A DNA stretch of 64,000 nt, taken from positions 4,510,501 to 4,574,500 of the forward strand of contig NZ_CP121445.1 of assembly GCF_029689925.1 (NCBI RefSeq), in the 5' to 3' direction. The DNA is from Anaerocolumna sp. AGMB13025. GTDB taxonomy: Bacteria > Bacillota > Clostridia > Lachnospirales > Lachnospiraceae. The notes beneath the pieces are model-generated. The model was not told the DNA's origin and did not search any database. It saw nothing but the letters and a program-made list of their open reading frames with translations. Of this stretch, positions 34,189 through 41,741 are shown one piece after another (the first letter of the stretch is position 1; each line of letters starts with the position of its first letter). The translations under genes and the position numbers were made by a program.

Positions 34189-35442
34189 TTAATCTTTTGC
34201 TGCAGAGCTCTGCCCTTCCTCTTCCATTACCATTTTCATATACATATCCATTTCATCTGCCACCATCTTGGAATACTTAACTGCTTCAACTACCGTCTTA
34301 GCTCCCTGAACCACATCACCGGAAGCAAAAATGCCTGCTCTGGTAGTTTCGCCTTTGCGGTCCGTTACCACGAGCCCCTTCTCATTTACTTCAATTCCGG
34401 ATGTCGTGGAGATTATGCGGTTTCTTGGACCCTGGCTAACGGATATGATGACAGAATCCGCCGCTCTGAAAAATGTTTCTTCATCTTCCCAGATTACTCT
34501 TTCATTTTCATCTACTTTTACCTTGCGGAAAATCACACCTTCGCCGGTAATTTCAACCGGAGCGATTTCATATTCAAACTTTACACCGTCTATCTGGGCA
34601 TACTCAACCTCTCTGGGACTGGCAGATGCTGTTTCCGTTCTTGAGAATACCGTAACATTAGCAGTTCCTTTTCTAATAACCGTTCTTGCCACATCCATGG
34701 CGGAATTGCCTGCGCCGATGATGATAACATTTTGGCCCAGGTCATAAACATCCGGATTGGTAAGATAATTAATGGCAAAATGTACATGTCCTAAGGTTTC
34801 CCCTTTAATTCTTAAATTATAGGGTTTCCACACCCCCGTTCCTATGAAAATTGATTTATAGCCGTCGTTAATCAGATCATCAACAGTAATAGTTAAACCG
34901 ATTACTGTATTCGGGCGGATTTTTATCCCCATCTCTTTTAATTTATTCCGATATCGCTCTAATATGGTTTTTGGCAGGCGGAAATCCGGGATACCATAAC
35001 GAAGTACTCCTCCTATTTTATCTTTGCCTTCAAATATGGTAACGTCATATCCTCTTTCAGCTAATAAAATTGCAATGGTTATTCCGGCAGGGCCGGAACC
35101 AATAATTGCAGCTCTTATTCCATTTTTCTTTGGTGCCTGGATTTCCATTCGGTCAAAATAAGCATCTGATATATAATTTTCTATACTGCTGATATGTACC
35201 GGTGAACTTTTTTTATTCAGAATACAATGTCCTTCACATTGTTTTTCATGATCGCAGATGAGGGAACAGACTAAAGATAACGGATTATTTTTAAAAATCT
35301 CTTTTCCGGATTCCATCATCTCTCCATTCAGGAAAAGTTCAATCATATGTGGAATCGGTGTTGCAATAGGGCAGCCGATTTGGCATTGGGGCTTTTTGCA
35401 GTTCAGACATCGTTTGGCTTCGTTTACTACATGTATAGGCAT
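34189..35442 (-). CDS. GltD-like NAD(P)H-dependent oxidoreductase
   Basis: 417 residues related to the glutamate synthase small subunit and NfnB. The N-terminal iron-sulphur region is 'CLNCKKPQCQIGCPIATPI', the FAD-binding fold 'IIGSGPAGITIAILLAERG', the NADPH-binding fold 'VIIIGAGNSAMDVARTV' and the terminal FAD motif 'GIFASGDVVQGAKTVVEAV'. No large glutamate synthase subunit gene is adjacent, so it may serve as a stand-alone electron-transfer oxidoreductase. A fragment of a related gene lies at 16873-17010. A TATAAT-like -10 occurs upstream near 35530. Confidence 0.88.
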   Translation of the reverse strand: MPIHVVNEAKRCLNCKKPQCQIGCPIATPIPHMIELFLNGEMMESGKEIFKNNPLSLVCSLICDHEKQCEGHCILNKKSSPVHISSIENYISDAYFDRMEIQAPKKNGIRAAIIGSGPAGITIAILLAERGYDVTIFEGKDKIGGVLRYGIPDFRLPKTILERYRNKLKEMGIKIRPNTVIGLTITVDDLINDGYKSIFIGTGVWKPYNLRIKGETLGHVHFAINYLTNPDVYDLGQNVIIIGAGNSAMDVARTVIRKGTANVTVFSRTETASASPREVEYAQIDGVKFEYEIAPVEITGEGVIFRKVKVDENERVIWEDEETFFRAADSVIISVSQGPRNRIISTTSGIEVNEKGLVVTDRKGETTRAGIFASGDVVQGAKTVVEAVKYSKMVADEMDMYMKMVMEEEGQSSAAKD

Positions 35443-35589
35443 ATAATTACTCCTTTTCTTGTATTTATTATTATTGGTTTAACAGCTTTAAGTCTCATTA
35501 GGTTCGCTGCTTACCTGAATTTTGTTCGTATGATGATTATACCATATTTTTTCCATTACAAATTAACAAAAATTAATTAATTTTATAAT

Positions 35590-35869
35590 CATAGTGCAGA
35601 ACTGCAGGCTATTGGATTTCCTCTCACAGATTAACAGGACTCCATATTTCTTTAATAGGGTACTGATTTCTTTAAAGTACCCGTCCGGAGGCGTAATGAA
35701 TCCTCCGTTATCTAAAATAGGTTCGCAGATAAATGTTGCGATATCGAAATCCTGCTTTAATATCTCCTCAATTTCTCCTAAGGTCTCTTCGGGCTTATGG
35801 AAAACGAAATAAAAATCCTTGGATAAGAAGGGACCGGCTTTCCACATGGGTATGTTGGTTGCAGCAATA
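35590..35869 (-). pseudogene. Decayed partial copy of the class III aminotransferase gene
   Basis: The minus strand encodes 'FLSKDFYFVFHKPEETLGEI' to 'KEISTLLKKYGVLLIC', nearly identical to the intact aminotransferase at 36728-37972. Right after 'LLIC' the copy jumps to sequence matching 'GNPVACSSA' of the parent at DNA level, so about 170 bp including the PLP-lysine region are deleted. Both ends of the gene are missing. It is a dead duplicate lying between the GltD-like gene and the intact gene. Confidence 0.9.
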
Positions 35870-35941
35870 GTATTTTATAATTAATACATGTAGAATAGAC
35901 AAACCTCATTGATAACATTTGGAAATTATGTTAAATTTAAT

Positions 35942-36090
35942 TCAACGGAAACCACAAATTGCAAATAAAAGATACTAATTGTATTCTCTACAATTATATT
36001 ATTATAGATCAAAGAACAGATAATGCTGGAGAAGTAGTATATGAAATTCTTCAAATTTACAATCATAAAATCAAAGATATTAGGAGCTAG
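35942..36090 (+). pseudogene. Possible C-terminal remnant ahead of the small membrane protein gene
   Basis: An open plus-strand frame of about 48 codons ending 'GEVVYEILQIYNHKIKDIRS' stops 3 bp before the next ATG, with that gene's AGGAG overlapping the stop. No start codon with a ribosome site is visible. It may be the tail of a co-transcribed gene lost at the duplication boundary. Confidence 0.35.
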
Positions 36091-36093
36091 AAA

Positions 36094-36543
36094 ATGAAGT
36101 ACATCAAAAAATTAGTTTTTAATTTATTTGCGGCGGTGTTAGGATTTCTATTATTAGGTTGGGGATATAATATATTTATAGGAAGACCAATAACATTAAA
36201 TCACTATTTTTCTAAACATAATATATCCCAAATGGAGATTTTTTTAACTAATAATGATGGTAAAACATTGAAAAGCAAAGAACTTATGAAAGGTGAAATA
36301 GATAATTATCTTAAGCAATTTGGTTCTTATAAAATATTCAAGCCATTTTTTAGAAGAACTTTTATAGCGAAACAAGATAATAATCATATAGATCTTCACA
36401 TAAAAAATGAGGCTAATAATTTTGATGTAGTATTCCCTCTTACAGACCAAGGCGGGATAAATTTGATTCGCTATACCTTTTATCCTTATAAAATTAAACA
36501 TAAGGATATGTATAATTATCTTTTAGATTTATTAGCTCAATGA
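36094..36543 (+). CDS. Small membrane-anchored protein, function unknown
   Basis: 149 residues. An N-terminal hydrophobic segment (about 8-30, 'VFNLFAAVLGFLLLGWGYNIFI') serves as anchor or uncleaved signal. The rest is a basic, mixed alpha/beta domain exposed outside the membrane. AGGAGC stands nine bases before the ATG and a strong terminator follows. It is on the opposite strand to its neighbours, sits between the dead and the live aminotransferase copies, and is more AT-rich than they are, which suggests insertion. No family recognised. Confidence 0.7.
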   Translation: MKYIKKLVFNLFAAVLGFLLLGWGYNIFIGRPITLNHYFSKHNISQMEIFLTNNDGKTLKSKELMKGEIDNYLKQFGSYKIFKPFFRRTFIAKQDNNHIDLHIKNEANNFDVVFPLTDQGGINLIRYTFYPYKIKHKDMYNYLLDLLAQ

Positions 36544-36566
36544 TAAAGATATATGAAATGGCGTGT

Positions 36567-36604
36567 AAAACAGCTATCCTGTTATTCATAAGGATAGCTG
36601 TTTT
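36567..36604 (+). terminator. Terminator of the small membrane protein gene
   Basis: Perfect stem AAAACAGCTATCCT / AGGATAGCTGTTTT with a 10-nt loop and T-rich tail. It can also serve the convergent aminotransferase gene on the minus strand. Confidence 0.85.
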
Positions 36605-36727
36605 AATTTGAAATCTTACTTCTGTCACCCTAGGTTAATCTTATCCACCCATCATGAAATTAAATTCATTCTCAATCCGTAGCAATGCCATTATTTTCCT
36701 TCAATGTCTGCTTTCTTGCAACCCATA

Positions 36728-37972
36728 TCACTTTGCCAGAGCTATATCTAATTTATCTACTAAAAACTCAATATCTTCTTCGTTAATTACCAAAGGCGGC
36801 TGAAAAGCGAGTACATTCCGGTACAATCCGTTTTTACCAAGTATGATTCCCTCTTCTTTTAAAAACTCAAGTATCTGGTCTGTTTTCTCAGGGAGCGGTT
36901 TATCCTCTGCATCCACCAGTTCCATTCCCAACATAAGACCTTTTCCTCTGACTTCCTTTATGATAGGGTATTTCTCCTTTAATCGTAACAATTTTTCATA
37001 TAAAACTTCCCCAAGCTCTTTTGCCCGTTTTGCTAAATCATGATTTTTAATATAGTCAAGTACTGCCAAAGCAGAACTGCAGGCTACTGGATTTCCTCCA
37101 AGGGTTGAGGCAGACGGTGAAGTAAATTTAGCTGCAATTTCTTTCGTTGTAGAAAAAGCCGCAACCGGAATACCATTGCCAAGGGCTTTTGACATTGTCA
37201 TAATATCCGGAACTACTCCAAAATGCTCGATGGCAAATAATTTACCGGTACGTGCAAAGCCAGTCTGCACTTCATCACAGATTAACAGGACACCATATTT
37301 CTTTAATAGGGTACTGATTTCTTTAAAGTACCAATCCGGAGGTGTAATGATTCCTCCGTTACCTAAAATAGGCTCGCAGATAAATGCTGCAATATCAGAA
37401 TCCTCCTTTAATATCTCCTCAATTTCCCCTAAGGTCTCTTCGGGCTTATGGGAAACAAAATAAAAATCCTCGGATAAGAAGGGATCGGCTCTCCACATAG
37501 GTATGTTGGTTGCTGCCATAGTCAGATTGGTCCTGCCGTGAAGACTGTTTTTCAGACCAATGAATTTCTTCTTGCCCGTATAAATCCTGGCTAAGAGCAT
37601 GGCCCCTTCGTTGGCCTCCGAACCGGACATACAAAAGAAGGAGTTATTCAAATCTCCCGGTAAGATTTCGGAAAGTTTTTTAGCAAGTTCTACGACCGGT
37701 TCCGTTAGATATACGTTGGTTACATGCTGTAAGGTTTTCAGCTGTACAGTGATCCGGTCTATGATTTCAGGATTGCTGTGCCCGCAGTTCATTACGGATA
37801 CGCCTGCAAAAAAATCCAGATATTTTTTCCCGTTATTGTCATACAAATACTGCATTTCACCTCTTACAAAAACAGGAGGCTCCTGATAAAAATAGCCCAG
37901 GCAGGGCATCAGATATTCCCTGCGCAGCTCTAATACTTCTTCTGATGTATACATAGTTACATATACTACCAC
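36728..37972 (-). CDS. Class III (PLP-dependent) aminotransferase
   Basis: About 408-414 residues, full length for the 4-aminobutyrate / alanine-glyoxylate / ornithine aminotransferase group. The PLP phosphate site is 'SGSEANEGAM', the Asp-containing strand 'GVLLICDEVQTGFARTG', the Schiff-base Lys 'MSKALGNG', and 'STLGGNPVACSSAL' closes the site. It moves an amino group between a terminal amine or amino acid and a 2-oxo acid; the substrate is unresolved. The start may be the ATG at 37954 rather than 37972, and neither has a clear ribosome site. A palindrome (37970-37983) overlaps the start region. Confidence 0.9.
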   Translation of the reverse strand: MVVYVTMYTSEEVLELRREYLMPCLGYFYQEPPVFVRGEMQYLYDNNGKKYLDFFAGVSVMNCGHSNPEIIDRITVQLKTLQHVTNVYLTEPVVELAKKLSEILPGDLNNSFFCMSGSEANEGAMLLARIYTGKKKFIGLKNSLHGRTNLTMAATNIPMWRADPFLSEDFYFVSHKPEETLGEIEEILKEDSDIAAFICEPILGNGGIITPPDWYFKEISTLLKKYGVLLICDEVQTGFARTGKLFAIEHFGVVPDIMTMSKALGNGIPVAAFSTTKEIAAKFTSPSASTLGGNPVACSSALAVLDYIKNHDLAKRAKELGEVLYEKLLRLKEKYPIIKEVRGKGLMLGMELVDAEDKPLPEKTDQILEFLKEEGIILGKNGLYRNVLAFQPPLVINEEDIEFLVDKLDIALAK

Positions 37973-37983
37973 AGTTTACTGTG
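37970..37983. promoter_or_regulatory. Palindrome at the aminotransferase start
   Basis: CACAGT-TT-ACTGTG, a perfect 6-bp inverted repeat just upstream of the likely start codon. It is followed by GATACTGCC, a block also found in the pseudoknot elements. It could be an operator. Confidence 0.35.
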
Positions 37984-38104
37984 ATACTGCCTTATATCCT
38001 TTATTTCTTTGTGTTTTATGAATTTATGAGGTATTTGGAAAGACGTTTTGGCAGTCCTTTCTTTTTATATTTACTTTCCGAAATACATCACATGGGTACA
38101 TTGT

Positions 38105-40063
38105 TTATACCAATGCGAAGGTCCCAAGCGTCCATCCTTTACGAGCAGGTTTTAAATTTTCATAAATCTCCCTGCACTTATCCGGTTCTTTTAAAGCCTT
38201 TTGATACACTGCTATCACATTTTTCAACTCTTCCGTACTAAGATAAGGAGCCTCAATTCTAAAATTCTTAAGACCAGCTGCCAAAAGTCCGTCAATAATG
38301 GGCAGATAGCAGATATCCTTATATAACAGTACATGATTTCTGCCATACTGATCCTTATATACGGGGTGTTTAAAATTTTCTCCATCCACCAGATATAAAG
38401 GTTCTTCCGTTTTCTCTTCTACATTATCATACAGATCATGCTCTAAATACATAACCGTGGGTGAGCCATGCACGATCAGCTCTGCCCTCTCTCCCATTCC
38501 ATTTAACAGGGAAACGGTCTCAGGAAGTGTCGCTTCGGGAGTAATGGTAAAGTAATTAATACCCCTGTCCATGTAAAATCCAGCGGTTGTCTGATTCAGT
38601 ATATTAAGCGGGTAATCCCCAATAAGAGAGTAATTCCCTTCATAAGAGTATCTTCCTTCAAGAGAGTATTTTCCTTCATGAGAAAAATTCCCTTCGGTAG
38701 GGGTCGATTTAAACCTGTGGATTCCTCCAAGGTTTGTAACTGCCAGTCCGTCAATTGGAATTCCAAAACTCATAAGCTGGCTGTATTCCTCAAACTGAGT
38801 ATCAAAGGTCATATGAGGCATACCTAGGTAAACTTTTGTATTGCCTTTTCTTGCTGCCAGCTCTTCCATTTCTTTTCTGGAAAAGGGCTTGTCTGGTTTA
38901 AATACATCCCCGGATAAATAGATGGCATCTACCTGTAAGTCAAAACACATTTTAGCCTGCTCCATATTATTGACCTTAACATTCAGAACCGGTTTTTCAG
39001 TCTGACTGGCTTTGTGTTCTTTGAGGTACTGATTAACCTGCTCTATCTCCTCCTCCGTGGTTTCCCTTTCCTGGGTAGCGGTACTGAACACTTTGCCGCT
39101 GCTGAAAAGTTTGCCGGTGCCTTCGAAGCGCTCGTTAATATTGCTAAGTCCCGGTCTGCCAAAGGCATATGCTGTGGAGGTATCCCGTTTACGGTTATCG
39201 TTAAGCATATCGGAATCTTTTTTTCTATCATAATTCAGCGGATCTAAAATATAACGGTCTATGCTGTCACCATAAGCATTAATAATCATGGTAAGGTAAT
39301 CGATATCCCGCATACGTCCTTCTATTTTAAAGGAGGTTATGCCTCCGTCTATTAATTCCGGAATATTCTCATACATAAACATGTCTTTTACCGCCATAGG
39401 GAACGTGGTTTGATAATTCTTTCCAGCTTGTTCGATGGTATACTCCCAACGGCAAGGTTTTAAACATCTGCCCCGGTTAGAACTTTGTCCAAACAACATG
39501 CCGCTGTAAAGGCACTGTCCGCCATGGGCGATGCACATATCCCCATGAACAAAATATTCAAGTTCCATATCCGTTTTCGCATTTAAATACCTGCTGTAGG
39601 CAAGGGAGGCTTCTCTTGAAAGAACCACTCTTGTGACTCCAAGCTCTTGTAAAGCATATATACTTTCCAGATTGTGCACATTCATCATAACAGAAGAATG
39701 TACCGGAAGGCTAAGTCCCATAGCATGAATAAGTGCAATGGTACTTAAATCCTGTACAATTAATGCATCTGGTTTTATATTCTCTAACGTTAAGAGAAAT
39801 TCTCTTAACTCACTAATTTCCTGGTCAGCATATAAATTATTAACCGTTATATAAGCCTTTTTCCCAAGGGAATGAGCTATCTCAACAGCTTCTTTAAGTT
39901 CTGTATCTGTAAAATTATAATCCTTTCGGTGCAGACGCATATTCAGATTCTTGCCGCCAAAATATACTGCATCACACCCAAGCTTAATTACTTCCTTAAA
40001 AATTTCAAAATTTCCGGCAGGGGCTAAAAGTTCCACCTGTTTTTTATTAAAATATCTTGCCAT
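38105..40063 (-). CDS. Peptidase U32 family protein
   Basis: 652 residues. The N-terminal barrel starts 'VELLAPAGNFEIFKEVIKLGCDAVYFGG'. The U32 signature with its conserved cysteines spans 'EYFVHGDMCIAHGGQCLYSG' and 'SSNRGRCLKPCRWEY'. Members act either as collagenase-like proteases or, more often, as iron-sulphur RNA or cofactor hydroxylases (RlhA, UbiU/V). The four-Cys pattern favours the latter, which I infer. A low-complexity stretch near residues 450-480 holds five six-residue repeats of type EGxYSx, unusual for the family. AGAGGATAGT precedes the ATG. Confidence 0.9.
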   Translation of the reverse strand: MARYFNKKQVELLAPAGNFEIFKEVIKLGCDAVYFGGKNLNMRLHRKDYNFTDTELKEAVEIAHSLGKKAYITVNNLYADQEISELREFLLTLENIKPDALIVQDLSTIALIHAMGLSLPVHSSVMMNVHNLESIYALQELGVTRVVLSREASLAYSRYLNAKTDMELEYFVHGDMCIAHGGQCLYSGMLFGQSSNRGRCLKPCRWEYTIEQAGKNYQTTFPMAVKDMFMYENIPELIDGGITSFKIEGRMRDIDYLTMIINAYGDSIDRYILDPLNYDRKKDSDMLNDNRKRDTSTAYAFGRPGLSNINERFEGTGKLFSSGKVFSTATQERETTEEEIEQVNQYLKEHKASQTEKPVLNVKVNNMEQAKMCFDLQVDAIYLSGDVFKPDKPFSRKEMEELAARKGNTKVYLGMPHMTFDTQFEEYSQLMSFGIPIDGLAVTNLGGIHRFKSTPTEGNFSHEGKYSLEGRYSYEGNYSLIGDYPLNILNQTTAGFYMDRGINYFTITPEATLPETVSLLNGMGERAELIVHGSPTVMYLEHDLYDNVEEKTEEPLYLVDGENFKHPVYKDQYGRNHVLLYKDICYLPIIDGLLAAGLKNFRIEAPYLSTEELKNVIAVYQKALKEPDKCREIYENLKPARKGWTLGTFALV

Positions 40064-40535
40064 ACTATCCTCTTATGTCTTTCTTTTGCTGTAAAAATAT
40101 TTTTATTTCTCATATATAGTATCACTTTACGAAAATTATTACAATATACTTAGTCCCTAGTTTCTCCGAAGCTAAAAATGACCGAACTCGTTCCCACTTC
40201 CCGGTATGATGCCGTAAAAGCGGCATTTCACATAATATAGAAAGAAGTTCTTCCAGTGTATATATCCTTTTTCTGCACTCTTCCCACCCTGTCTAACAAA
40301 GACATAAAGGAACATACTTTCAAAGACCAAGGCCGTATCCCGGTATGCAACCGCCCCTATTCACCCCTCCTGCATAAAACACCGTACATTCCCATCCACT
40401 AAGAAACACCTTACATTCCCATCCACTAAGGATTGCACATCACCTGATATCATGTTAATATAATAAAATATTAATTCCTAAAACTATTTATTAATTTTTA
40501 TAACATTTAGATTAGAATGAAAAGAGGCATACAAC
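40064..40535. other. Intergenic stretch with hairpin and short repeats
   Basis: About 470 bp between divergent genes. It holds the ATGCCG/CGGCAT hairpin (40209-40226) with the AGTTCTTCCAGTGT motif (40246-40259). It also holds two copies of ACATTCCCATCCACTAAG about 27 bp apart near 40390-40430. No gene is evident. Confidence 0.6.
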
Positions 40536-41366
40536 ATGAGTATTACGAATGAGCCGGAACCTATATCAAATAGTCCATTATCAGTAATAATTGAGGAAGA
40601 TTCATGGATACTTGCATTGGCAGCGACTAAATTACTGGTAAAAAAGAAAGGTAATAAGTTTTATATACCAAAATACAAAGATTTAAAAGGAATTTTGACC
40701 GAGCCTGGTCTAAAGTATATCACGATGTATGAAGGACATACCTGTTATGGGGAGCGCTTAAAAGAATCCTTTGTTCCCGGGGAGAATTTTGAACTTATTG
40801 AAATACGTGAAATAACTTATTTAACCGGTAATCCAGAATGGTTTATGATAGCCGGTACTGCAAATCACATACTCCATTGGTATAGCATGAATCAGTTCTG
40901 CGGCCGCTGCGGGCATAAAACCTATGAAAAAGATGATGAGCGGGCAAAAGTCTGCCCTGACTGCGGTAATATCATATATCCCAGAATCTCTCCGGCAACC
41001 ATAACTCTGGTTAAAAAAGATGATAAAATATTACTTGCTCATAATAAGAATTTTAAATCCGGGCTTTACAGTCTTATTGCAGGCTTTGTAGAGCCGGGTG
41101 AAACCTTAGAGCACTGCGTGGAGCGAGAAATACAGGAAGAAGTAGGTATTAAAGTAAAGAATATAACGTATTTCACCAGCCAGCCCTGGCCTTTTCCCGA
41201 ATCCTTGATGTTAGCTTTTACAGCCGAATATGACAGCGGCGACATAACCGTTGATCAGACCGAAATAACCGATGCTGCCTGGTTTAATGCCGATAGCTTA
41301 CCCGATATTCCGTCAACGGACAGCGTGGCAGGTAAACTAATACGGTGGTATAGGGATAATCATTAG
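40536..41366 (+). CDS. nudC: NAD(+) diphosphatase / RNA deNADding enzyme NudC
   Basis: 276 residues with the NudC layout. An N-terminal domain is followed by a zinc ribbon 'CGRCGH' and 'CPDCGN', then the NUDIX box 'GFVEPGETLEHCVEREIQEEVG' with all catalytic glutamates. The NADH-pyrophosphatase signature 'SQPWPFPESLMLAF' lies after the box. It hydrolyses NAD(H) to NMN and AMP and can remove NAD caps from RNA. It is on the plus strand, preceded by AAGAGGC, and stands alone. An IS-like non-coding element follows 108 bp downstream. Confidence 0.92.
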   Translation: MSITNEPEPISNSPLSVIIEEDSWILALAATKLLVKKKGNKFYIPKYKDLKGILTEPGLKYITMYEGHTCYGERLKESFVPGENFELIEIREITYLTGNPEWFMIAGTANHILHWYSMNQFCGRCGHKTYEKDDERAKVCPDCGNIIYPRISPATITLVKKDDKILLAHNKNFKSGLYSLIAGFVEPGETLEHCVEREIQEEVGIKVKNITYFTSQPWPFPESLMLAFTAEYDSGDITVDQTEITDAAWFNADSLPDIPSTDSVAGKLIRWYRDNH

Positions 41367-41473
41367 TTTATTTTGAAGCTGGGCAATCTGAGCGGTACCT
41401 TAACCCTCCAATAAAAGTTGGAATATCCGGCACACATTGTCTAGCGCTTTCCTTGTCAACAACAAGCTGTTTC

Positions 41474-41674
41474 GGGTTGTTGCAAAATTCAAAGAGTAAA
41501 TTGCTTGGGAGAGAATGAGGATCATGTTTTTTAGAAATTTTGTGTAAAGTATGCGCGAATGGCTGCAAGAAAGAGAATGCAGCCGCCTATTCGCGCAATC
41601 TTTACACAAAATTTCTAAAAAACATGATCCCCATTCTAAGCCCAAGTTCAAAACCTTACAATTTTGCAACAGCC
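41474..41674. mobile_element. Non-coding element with IS6-like ends, copy 1
   Basis: The ends are GGGTTGTTGCAAAATTCAAAG at 41474 and, on the other strand, GGCTGTTGCAAAATTGTAAGG ending at 41674. The core CTGTTGCAAA is like the terminal repeats of IS6-family elements (IS26, IS257). Inside is a long imperfect hairpin (about 41513-41637) with a perfect 31-bp arm (GGATCATGTTTTTTAGAAAT and onward). No transposase is present, so this is a MITE-like or internally deleted element. A second copy with the same pair of ends lies at 57166-57243. Confidence 0.7.
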
Positions 41675-41741
41675 TCGGCTACTCCTTAACCTTTAAAATC
41701 CAAAAACTCAACTGCAAACAATAACAGGTTATTAAAAAACA

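Noticed and set aside
33795-34280. 161-codon plus-strand frame
   Set aside because: Starts at the 5' end of the reductase gene and runs into the GltD-like gene. Composition is Leu/Ser/Phe/Tyr-rich, as in chance AT-rich frames.
37970-38010. Further copy of the pseudoknot element near the aminotransferase start
   Set aside because: GATACTGCC is present, but the GAAAGAAT and GTGGC blocks are missing. At most a remnant.
40380-40440. Possible CRISPR-like direct repeats
   Set aside because: Only two copies of an 18-bp sequence about 27 bp apart, with no array or cas genes.
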